Shown piece by piece: positions 1 through 7,216 of a stretch of 56,332 nt of DNA. The notes beneath the pieces are model-generated. The model did no database searches, was not told the origin of the DNA, and worked only from the letters and a program-made list of their open reading frames with translations. The stretch spans positions 1 to 56,332 of the forward strand of contig JAFQUP010000020.1 of assembly GCA_017408405.1 (NCBI GenBank). The letters are read 5' to 3'. The DNA comes from Thermoguttaceae bacterium. Lineage in GTDB: Bacteria > Planctomycetota > Planctomycetia > Pirellulales > Thermoguttaceae. A program made the translations under genes and the position numbers. Every line of letters starts with the position of its first letter. Positions within the stretch are counted from its first letter, which is position 1.

Positions 1-368
1 GCGATTTCGATGCTTCCGCGTGGAAAGTCGGTAAGAATCTCGGAGCCAATTTCCCGCCGAACGTCACGGTCGAAACCGAATGGAAGACCCCGGAAATCTG
101 GGTCCGCCGTTCGTTTGAGCTGGACAGTGTCGAAGGCAAAAATTTCGCTCTGAAACTCTACCATGACGAAGACGCGACGGTTTACGTCAACGGCGTGAAA
201 GTCCTCGAAACGAAGGGCTACACTGCGGAATATACGACCTACGAACTTCCGGCAGAAGCCGTCAAGGCCTTCAAAGCCGGCAAAAACACGATCGCGATCC
301 ACTGCCGTCAGACCAAGGGCGGACAGTTCATCGACTGCGGTATCGTTTCTCTTGAAGAAGCGAAATAG
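1..368 (+). CDS. C-terminal fragment of a secreted carbohydrate-active protein (galactose-binding-like domain)
   Basis: The reading frame is open from the window edge (first full codon at position 3) to TAG at 366-368, giving the last 121 residues of a protein whose start lies outside. The fragment reads as a jelly-roll, galactose-binding-like domain: WVRRSFELD, then LKLYHDEDATVYVNGVKV, then a closing GKNTIAIHCRQTKGGQFIDCGI strand. In this family type the pattern 'HDEDATVYVNG' followed by 'N.IAIHCRQT.GGQ.ID.G' is typical of the beta-sandwich modules appended to glycoside hydrolases and related secreted enzymes. The catalytic part is not visible, so the activity cannot be named. Codons are rich in C or G at the third position, unlike most neighbours. 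A rho-independent terminator follows within 15 bases. Confidence 0.8.
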   Translation, partial: DFDASAWKVGKNLGANFPPNVTVETEWKTPEIWVRRSFELDSVEGKNFALKLYHDEDATVYVNGVKVLETKGYTAEYTTYELPAEAVKAFKAGKNTIAIHCRQTKGGQFIDCGIVSLEEAK

Positions 369-382
369 TTTCTCAAATCCAG

Positions 383-417
383 CTGCCGGTTGGAGAAATA
401 GCTGACCGGCAGTTTTT
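383..417 (+). terminator. Rho-independent terminator of the partial CAZyme gene
   Basis: A perfect 8-bp stem (CTGCCGGT at 383-390 with ACCGGCAG at 405-412) is followed directly by five T residues. It lies 15 bases after the stop codon of the partial gene. Confidence 0.85.
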
Positions 418-628
418 GGGCGAACCGCGAATGATGGGGGAAGAATACTTTGGAAAGGAATTTTCAAAGACATCTTCCCCGTATTCATGATTCACGGTCC
501 GCTTTTTTTATGGACAGATTTCATCTTTCGTGAAATTAGGGAGTTTTGCGAGGTTTTCCGTGCTTGGATCCTCCTTTGGGGACTCCCTTAACTCCATTTT
601 ACTCAAAATCTCATTCAAAAGAAGAATT

Positions 629-1546
629 ATGTTTAATTTAACAGGCAAAAAAGCAGTCGTGACTGGCGGTTCCATCGGCATTGGACGCGGATACGCGACG
701 GCATTGGCGATGGCCGGCGCGGACGTCGCAATCGTCAACCGAACGGAGGAAATTGGAAAAAAGACCGCGGAGGAACTTCAGAACAAATACGGAATCCGCT
801 CATTCTGCATTGCGTGTGACGTTACGGTCCCTGAGCAGGTAGAGAAGATGATGTCGGAAGCGGTCGAACGTTTGGGCGGCTTGGATATTTCCGTGAATAA
901 CGCGGGTATTGCCCTTTTGGGTGCGGATGAAAACGTGCCTCCTGAAGATTGGCGTAAGGTCATGGACGTGAATGTTTCCGGAATGTTTTACTGCTGTCAG
1001 GCGGCGGGGAAGGTTTTCATTCGGCAGGGACGCGGCGGAAAAATCATCAATACCGCCTCCATGTCCGCGAGAATCATGAACTGCAATGCGTCGTATAACG
1101 CGAGCAAAGGCGCGGTCGTTCAACTCACCAGAATGCTCGCGGCCGAATGGGGACGCTTCAACATTAACGTCAACTGCCTTAGTCCGAGCTACATTTTGAC
1201 GCCAATGCACGCGTCTTCGCCTCTCAAACTCCGTGAACGAATCCGAGAACTGACTCCTTTGGGATACGTGGAACGTCCTGAAGATCTTTACGGACCGTTG
1301 ATTTTCCTTGCCTCGGACGCTTCAAATTACGTTACGGGAACGGATCTGCTGGTTGACGGCGGACACACACTTAATTCATGGCTCGTTCCGCTCAAAAGAG
1401 AACTGCCTCCGCGAGTGACTCCCGAAGAAGAAGTGGTTCAGCTTAAGCACGACCTTGATCTGCTCGGTATCCCGTACGATGAGAACGGCATCAATGAAGA
1501 GCTTCACCCAAACATGGCGGAAGCGTTTAAGGCGATGTTCAGCTGA
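629..1546 (+). CDS. Short-chain dehydrogenase/reductase (SDR)
   Basis: A classical SDR, 305 residues. It has the Rossmann cofactor motif TGGSIGIGRG near residue 13, the NNAG motif, and the catalytic Ser plus YxxxK (SM...SYNASK) around residue 150, followed by NVNCLSP and the usual LLVDGG near the end of the core. An extra 45-50 residues at the C-terminus (about residue 258 on) exceed the usual 250-residue length. The family reduces or oxidises sugars, polyols or steroids with NAD(P)H; the substrate cannot be read, though sequence style resembles gluconate/sorbose/polyol dehydrogenases. The frame is open upstream to 530, but I chose the ATG at 629 because the conserved N-terminus (LTGKKAVVTGG) begins there. 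Shine-Dalgarno pairing is weak (AAGAAG). Confidence 0.9.
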   Translation: MFNLTGKKAVVTGGSIGIGRGYATALAMAGADVAIVNRTEEIGKKTAEELQNKYGIRSFCIACDVTVPEQVEKMMSEAVERLGGLDISVNNAGIALLGADENVPPEDWRKVMDVNVSGMFYCCQAAGKVFIRQGRGGKIINTASMSARIMNCNASYNASKGAVVQLTRMLAAEWGRFNINVNCLSPSYILTPMHASSPLKLRERIRELTPLGYVERPEDLYGPLIFLASDASNYVTGTDLLVDGGHTLNSWLVPLKRELPPRVTPEEEVVQLKHDLDLLGIPYDENGINEELHPNMAEAFKAMFS

Positions 1547-1598
1547 ACGGCCTCAGATTTCGCGAGAAGCGAGTTTTGTGGAGTTCGGTCTTTGGGGA

Positions 1599-1626
1599 AA
1601 GGGGGGTGTTTCTTGCGCCCCCCCTT
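1599..1626. terminator. GC hairpin between convergent SDR gene and pyrF
   Basis: AAGGGGGG (1599-1606) can pair with CCCCCCTT (1619-1626) around a 12-base loop. It sits 53 bases after the SDR stop and 39 bases before the 3' end of the opposing pyrF, so it may serve both. There is no real T tract on either strand, which lowers confidence that it is a rho-independent terminator. Confidence 0.45.
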
Positions 1627-1664
1627 CCGCAAACTGCTGAAATTTGGAGAGAAATTCATGAGGA

Positions 1665-2573
1665 TTAGCGAATGAAATCCGCGAACTGCGCTTTCATTTC
1701 GAGCACCGCCGTCTCGACAGCTTTTTCCCAGTCAGAATCGGCGAATTTTCCCGCGTAATCCTTTCGGGCGTGGGCAAAAATGATGCCGCGCGAATTATTG
1801 ATGATGGCTCCCAAACCGTCTTCGTCAAAGGCATGGGCTACGTCCTGGACGGTGCCTCCCTGCGCGCCGAATCCCGGAACGAGAAGCCAGGCGTGAGGCA
1901 TTCGCTTTCGGAGTTCCGCGAGCTGTTCCGGGTAAGTGGCTCCAACCACGGCTCCAACGGCTCCGTACTTTTCACCCTTTTCCCGCGCAAATTCGGCAGC
2001 TGTTTTTTCAACCCAGTCCGCCGTATGCTGGAAAATGGTTCGACCGTCAGCGACAAGGTCCTGAAGCATTCCGCCTCCGGGATTGGAGGTTTTGACCAAA
2101 ACGAAAATACCGGCATCATTTTGCTGCGCTACGTTGACAAAAGGAAGAACGCTGTCCTCGCCAAGGTAGGGGCTGACGGTTAGGGCGTCTCCTTTCCACG
2201 CGGAGCTTTCACCCAGATATGCCGCGGCGTATCCTTCCGCCGTACTCCCAATGTCGTTCCGTTTGCCGTCGAGAATGACCACCAGACCAAGTTTTCGCGC
2301 GTACTCAATTACGTCAGCCAGCGCGAGCATACCGTATGGACCGACCGCTTCAAAAAAGGCGAGCTGCGGTTTGACGCAAGCTACGTGCGGAGCAATGACA
2401 TCGAGGATTCGAAATGAAAACGTTCGGTAAACGTTGGCGACCCCTTTCAAATCATATTCCGAAACGCCGGTCTTCAGGCATTCCGGAATACTTTTGAAAC
2501 GCGGATCAATTCCAACGAGGACAGGCGTTTTTTTAGCGCGAACGGCAGCTGAAAGTTTGGCTGAAAAAGTCAT
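1665..2573 (-). CDS. pyrF: Orotidine 5'-phosphate decarboxylase, group 2
   Basis: 302 residues. It catalyses decarboxylation of OMP to UMP, the last step of de novo pyrimidine synthesis, in the cytosol. The active-site signature DGKRNDIGST (the D-x-K-x-x-D motif) is intact, preceded by the LVGIDPR substrate-binding strand at the N-terminus and followed by LLVPGFGAQGG and INNSRGIIFA, which bind phosphate. Length and motif spacing match the larger group-2 PyrF (about 270-310 residues) rather than the short E. coli type. The frame is open upstream to 2672, but the ATG at 2573 has AAGGGGG placed just upstream and starts at the conserved region. It stands alone on the minus strand, convergent with the SDR gene. 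A possible -10 (TATACT) lies on the minus strand at 2663-2668. Confidence 0.95.
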   Translation of the reverse strand: MTFSAKLSAAVRAKKTPVLVGIDPRFKSIPECLKTGVSEYDLKGVANVYRTFSFRILDVIAPHVACVKPQLAFFEAVGPYGMLALADVIEYARKLGLVVILDGKRNDIGSTAEGYAAAYLGESSAWKGDALTVSPYLGEDSVLPFVNVAQQNDAGIFVLVKTSNPGGGMLQDLVADGRTIFQHTADWVEKTAAEFAREKGEKYGAVGAVVGATYPEQLAELRKRMPHAWLLVPGFGAQGGTVQDVAHAFDEDGLGAIINNSRGIIFAHARKDYAGKFADSDWEKAVETAVLEMKAQFADFIR

Positions 2574-2802
2574 GAAACCCCCTTGCTGAGGAAGGACTCC
2601 TCCTAAATAAAATTTGAAAACGTTTAAGGTCACGGCGGAAGCACTTGCGCCGTATGTCGCAAAGTATACCATATTTGCGAAATTTGAAAACCGGGAGGGG
2701 GGGCAGAAATCCGCTTTTGGGGAAGAAAAAGAACTTTTTCGCCGCGTTCCAGATGAGCATTGGAATTTTGCCGGATTTTTGGGATTTTTCAGGGAAACCT
2801 AC

Positions 2803-2831
2803 TTGAAATTTCTTTGTCGGTTTAGTATACT
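2803..2831 (+). promoter_or_regulatory. Sigma-70-type promoter with palindrome over the -10
   Basis: TTGAAA (2803-2808), 17-base spacer, TATACT (2826-2831). The -10 is embedded in the perfect 14-base palindrome TTTAGTATACTAAA (2821-2834), which could be an operator. It would transcribe the SGNH hydrolase gene starting at 2980, with a leader of about 140 bases. Confidence 0.6.
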
Positions 2832-2979
2832 AAAAAAATCGAGGAATTAAAAACGTAAAACACGGATTTTTGGTACTTCCGAAAAGACTTGAGGCGATTT
2901 TACGTTATTTCGCGTCTGAAAACTGATTCTGTCGAATTCGGAGTTTCAAGCCTTTTAGCCATTTGCCTTTCTTTAAACC

Positions 2980-3669
2980 ATGAGACAGACTTTCATTTTA
3001 ATTGCTTTTATGGCGTTTTCCCTTTGGGGATTTTCGGCATTTTCCATTTCGCCCTTGCCGGAAAATATTGGTGAAGGAGAAAAAATAGAGACCATTGACA
3101 TTTTATTTGTCGGGGACTCCATTACTGATAATTGGGACAATACGCTGGAAAACCTGAAAGTTTGGGATAAATATTTTGGTTCGTATCGAGTTCTGAATAT
3201 CGCTGTTGGAGGGCATTCCACGGCACAGTGTCTGAAACGGATTGACTGTCGTGAGACACAGGGCATTTCCCCGCGCGTGATCGTTTTGATGATTGGAACC
3301 AATGACGTTGGATACCTTCAGATGGCTCCGGAGACGGCGATTGAGGGAAATCGGAAAATTCTTCAAAAACTGCGGGCACGCTGGCCGGAGGCTCGGATTC
3401 TGCATTTGGCGGTTTTTCCGAGTGACCCGAAAGATCCAACTCCTCAAAGTCCGCGGCGCCAGCGGATTTTGAAAGTAAATGAGGCACTTCCAGCCATGGC
3501 AGATGGAGAAAAAATCATATTTTTGAATATTCACGATTTATTTATTGATGAAAATGGCCTCATGTGCCGTGAAACCCATCCGGATCTTGTCCATCCCAAT
3601 GCTGACGGATATGAAATTTGGGGAAAAGCGCTTGCTCCAGTTATCCGCGAGCTGCTTGGCGTGAAATGA
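2980..3669 (+). CDS. Secreted SGNH/GDSL-family esterase
   Basis: 229 residues with an N-terminal hydrophobic signal peptide (about residues 1-22). SGNH hydrolase blocks are visible: block I FVGDSITDNW carrying the nucleophile Ser, block II with Gly in IAVGGHST, block III IGTNDVG with Asn, and block V DLVHPNADGY with the catalytic Asp-His pair. The family hydrolyses esters, including acetyl groups on polysaccharides; the closest style is the PAF-acetylhydrolase-like group common in planctomycetes as secreted enzymes. No obvious ribosome-binding site. A promoter lies at 2803-2831. The next gene starts 127 bases downstream with no terminator between, so the two could be co-transcribed. Confidence 0.88.
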   Translation: MRQTFILIAFMAFSLWGFSAFSISPLPENIGEGEKIETIDILFVGDSITDNWDNTLENLKVWDKYFGSYRVLNIAVGGHSTAQCLKRIDCRETQGISPRVIVLMIGTNDVGYLQMAPETAIEGNRKILQKLRARWPEARILHLAVFPSDPKDPTPQSPRRQRILKVNEALPAMADGEKIIFLNIHDLFIDENGLMCRETHPDLVHPNADGYEIWGKALAPVIRELLGVK

Positions 3670-3796
3670 TGCTATCTTAACGCCAACCTTCCTGGTGAAT
3701 TGATTTTGTTGCTATTTAGATTTGTTTTAGGGAATGGAGTTCATTCCCGCTCCAATTTCGTTTCAGTTTCCCTTTCCCTCCTTTTACGGTATTTTT

Positions 3797-6700
3797 ATGG
3801 TTTACCAAACGCGAATTCATTTTCGGAATTTCTTTTTTCAGACATTAGGACAAATTTTGTCTTTAATGCTATTCTGGCTCTTTGTTCCGAATTTTATTCT
3901 CAATTTTCCGCTTCTGGTTTCAAATGCCTGGGGAGAAAACCTGGAGGCAATTCTCTCATTGCCGTTTGAGCCGAACCAGGTCGTTCCGGTGAAAGGATTC
4001 AGTGCCTTTGGCGGAGAGTGGAGGATTGAGGAAAGTTCATCTGGCGAACCTTTTCTTCAGACCCCCTCCGGTTCAGGTCCTCGTCTGGTTTGGAATTCAC
4101 GCGGTGAGGGCGAGAAAGAACGAGTGGTTTTTTCGAGTGAGCTATTTCTTGCGAAAGGTTCTGGCGGAAACGCGGCGCTTGTCCTGAATGACAGTCTGGA
4201 CGGCATTGGAGCGGACGCTTTTAACGGGTATGAATTCGCGTTTTACGCTCGGGAACAGTATGTCATGATTGGACGTCACGAGCAGAATTTCCGAATGCTT
4301 GGGACTATGAAATGTTTCATTCCGCAGGATGAATGGTTTAGGGGAACCGCAGAGGCGGAACGTGTTTCTGAGGGGATTCGTCTTCGGATTTTTATCAACG
4401 GCAAATTGGTTCATGAGATCCTTGACCCTAATCCGCTTCCAGCAGGAGAGCCGGCGATTCGTCCATGGCAACGCCAATTCAGAGCACGGAATCTGACGCT
4501 TAATGGAAAGAAAATTGTTTTGGAGAAACCGAGAGCCTCCACTTTCGAGTATCCGGAAACCCTTTCCGTGGAAGGGCTTCCTCCGGTTCTGCTGATCAGC
4601 CGCCCGGCATTTCGAAGGCCTCCCGCGGTTGGTCAGGATTTCTGGACAGCCGCGTCTACGCCGGAAAAAGGCTGCGCGCTGAAAATCATTGAACCAGCTG
4701 ACCCCAAAAAGGAAGTCAGGACCATTTTTTCTGATCCAGAAGGTCAAATTTACGATGCGAATCTTTCATTTGACGCTCAGACGATTTATTTCACGTATCG
4801 ACCCGCGAGAGAAATCGCGTGGAAGATTTTCAGAATCGGAATTGATGGTCAGGGGCTGAAGCAGCTGACATTCGGAAATGCCCATGATTTCAGTCCGGCT
4901 GAACTTCCTGATGGAGGAATCATTTTCGTTTCTTCACGACGTGGAGGATTTACGCTTTGCCAGCCGGGGGCGGTCTCCAATCTCTACCGAATGAACGCGG
5001 ATGGGAGCGGAATTCGCTGTGTGAGCATGAACACGCTTTCGGATTTTTGTCCCCAGGTTCTCCCGGACGGTCGAGTGCTCTTTACCCGCTGGGAATACGT
5101 GGACCGTGATTTAACGTACCGGCAGTCGCTCTGGACTCAAAATCCGGACGGGACGAATTACCAGCTTTACTTTGGGAATACCGTTCGGCATGCCGGATCC
5201 ATTCTCCATGCCAGGCCTCTTCCCGGAAGCAGCAGTGAGCTGGTTGCGACTCTTGCGCCTCATCATGGATTTCCGCAGGGAGCGGTCGCGCTCATTCATC
5301 GAAATTTCGGCCCGGAAAGTGAAGTTGGAAATGGTTGCGAATATCTCACGAAAGAGTATTTTCCCGTTGGGGATCGTTCAGATTCCGAGGCTTTTCGTGA
5401 CCCATTTCCCCTCTCGAAAGAGCAGTTTCTTTGCGCGGGCGGGATGAAGCGTGATGGGCTGGCGCGCTGCCGAATTTACCTGATGAATCGAAAGGGTGAA
5501 AAACGTCTTCTCTATGAAGATCCGGATCCGCTTCGGCATGCGGTTTGTCCAATTCCAATCCGTTCGACGCCGCGTCCCCCGCAGATTGCCTCTCAACCGG
5601 GCATTGAAGATTTTCTGCCTGTTTCCAGGTCATTCGATTCTGACCTTTCCCCAGCACCCGATATTTCACATTCGTTTAAACTTTCTCCAGATATTGCCTC
5701 ACGCCTGGATTCGCCGATACCGCAATCCGGAACACTTCTTCTGGTTGATGTTTATGAAGGGCTTGAACCTTGGGTGAAACGCGGAGAGGCGGTGAAACTT
5801 CGCGTGATGGAGCAGGTCAGAAAATCAGAAGAACTTGGAAAACGCGCCTTTGATCAGTCGCCGGTGATGAGTTACGGTACGTATTACGCGAAACGCTGCT
5901 GGGGTGAGGTGCCGATCGAGGAAGATGGTTCCGCGTATTTTGAGGCTCCAGCCGGTCGTGAAATTTACCTTCAGGTTTTGGATCGGGAAGGTCGTGAACT
6001 TCAGCGCATGACATCGGCTCTCCAGCTGATGCCCGGCCAGCGGACGAGCTGCGTCGGCTGTCACGAAAACCGCCAGTCCGCGCCTGTTTCTTTGAAACGT
6101 TCCCAACCTCTGGCTGCCGGACGCGCGCCGTCGGTCCCGAAGATGCCTCACTGGTGGTCGGAAATTCCCGCGATGAACCCGCTTTCGGATCCGCGTATCG
6201 TGAATTACGTCACGCTCGTTCAGCCGGTTTGGGACCGTCACTGCGCGGAATGTCACAGCGGCAAGGCCCCAGCCGGCGGATACGATTTGTCAGGAGGCGC
6301 AACACGTTACTTCAATATGTCGTACGACAATTTGCTCGGCAGGAGTCGCTCATACCGCCAGCACGACATGCTGTCGGGACGGCTCCTCGAAAAGGAAAAG
6401 GAACGCGAAAAACCGCTCGTTCACTTTTTTTGGCTGCTTTTCACTCCCTCTGGAGTGAATCAGCCGCGGGAAACCGGAGTAGTTGCCAGCCGATTGGATG
6501 ATTTTCTGACGAAGGAGCACTGCGGACACGAAATTCCGCTTGCGGACCGGCAGAGAGTTTACCTTTGGGCGGACGCGAATGTCCCGTATTACGCAACGTA
6601 CGCGAACAGTCGTCCGGAAACATCCGGAAAAAGGGATCTCTGGGATGATGAATGGTTTAAGCGAGACTATCTTGAAGTTTACGCTCGGAGGTGCGCCCAG

Positions 6701-7015
6701 TGTCATCGAGAGTACTTCTTTAACGATACGCCAACTGGAAACGCCAATCCAACGACCTGCTGGAACGGACGTTTTGCCTGGATCAATCTTTCGGTTCCGG
6801 AAAATTCACCCGCGTTAACGGCTCATTTGCCGAAGCCGCTTGGGCGTGGAATTTCGATTCATCCGAAGGGAAGTCCTGTAAAATTTCTCTTTGAGGATGA
6901 GAGGGATCCGGACTATCTGAAAATGCTTCACGCCATTCAGGTCGGGAAAGAAAAAATGATTGCCCAACCAAGAGCGGATCAGGCTGGATTCCGCTTCGCG
7001 AAACCTGAAAATTGA
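3797..7015 (+). CDS. Secreted multihaem protein with hydrazine-synthase-alpha-like propeller domain
   Basis: 1072 residues from the chosen ATG (the frame is open to 3734; the later ATG puts a hydrophobic export segment near the N-terminus). Order: signal segment; a LamG-like beta-sandwich (about residues 60-240); a TolB/WD-like propeller with repeats such as DGGIIFVSSRRGG and DGRVLFTRWEY (about 290-500), as in the middle domain of the anammox hydrazine synthase alpha subunit; then a cytochrome-c-like part with three CxxCH haem sites, CVGCH (Cys752), CAECH (Cys816) and CAQCH (Cys966). Family knowledge: HzsA binds two c-type haems and works with HzsBC; homologues without HzsBC are common in Planctomycetes and Verrucomicrobia and have unknown function. 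No HzsB/C or other nitrogen gene lies nearby, so I do not call this a hydrazine synthase. A redox enzyme in the periplasm is the likely setting. Confidence 0.85.
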   Translation: MVYQTRIHFRNFFFQTLGQILSLMLFWLFVPNFILNFPLLVSNAWGENLEAILSLPFEPNQVVPVKGFSAFGGEWRIEESSSGEPFLQTPSGSGPRLVWNSRGEGEKERVVFSSELFLAKGSGGNAALVLNDSLDGIGADAFNGYEFAFYAREQYVMIGRHEQNFRMLGTMKCFIPQDEWFRGTAEAERVSEGIRLRIFINGKLVHEILDPNPLPAGEPAIRPWQRQFRARNLTLNGKKIVLEKPRASTFEYPETLSVEGLPPVLLISRPAFRRPPAVGQDFWTAASTPEKGCALKIIEPADPKKEVRTIFSDPEGQIYDANLSFDAQTIYFTYRPAREIAWKIFRIGIDGQGLKQLTFGNAHDFSPAELPDGGIIFVSSRRGGFTLCQPGAVSNLYRMNADGSGIRCVSMNTLSDFCPQVLPDGRVLFTRWEYVDRDLTYRQSLWTQNPDGTNYQLYFGNTVRHAGSILHARPLPGSSSELVATLAPHHGFPQGAVALIHRNFGPESEVGNGCEYLTKEYFPVGDRSDSEAFRDPFPLSKEQFLCAGGMKRDGLARCRIYLMNRKGEKRLLYEDPDPLRHAVCPIPIRSTPRPPQIASQPGIEDFLPVSRSFDSDLSPAPDISHSFKLSPDIASRLDSPIPQSGTLLLVDVYEGLEPWVKRGEAVKLRVMEQVRKSEELGKRAFDQSPVMSYGTYYAKRCWGEVPIEEDGSAYFEAPAGREIYLQVLDREGRELQRMTSALQLMPGQRTSCVGCHENRQSAPVSLKRSQPLAAGRAPSVPKMPHWWSEIPAMNPLSDPRIVNYVTLVQPVWDRHCAECHSGKAPAGGYDLSGGATRYFNMSYDNLLGRSRSYRQHDMLSGRLLEKEKEREKPLVHFFWLLFTPSGVNQPRETGVVASRLDDFLTKEHCGHEIPLADRQRVYLWADANVPYYATYANSRPETSGKRDLWDDEWFKRDYLEVYARRCAQCHREYFFNDTPTGNANPTTCWNGRFAWINLSVPENSPALTAHLPKPLGRGISIHPKGSPVKFLFEDERDPDYLKMLHAIQVGKEKMIAQPRADQAGFRFAKPEN

Positions 7016-7216
7016 ATCGGAAACCTGGTTTCTCCAATCCTTCCGTCTGACTTTCTTTAGCCTCACCCTAAAGGGGACTTAAGATAAGGTGAAACGTCAT
7101 CGAATGGTTTAACGGGCGATTGGCCAGTGGTTTCGAAACCCTCAATACTCATTAAAAAATCCCCGTTTTGGGCGGTTTCACTTTCCATGGATTTAACTCC
7201 TAACCCCATTTTCGCC

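Noticed and set aside
3797..7015. Evidence of anammox metabolism
   Set aside because: Only the alpha-like protein is present, with an extra CxxCH site and no HzsB/C, hydrazine dehydrogenase or nitrite genes nearby.
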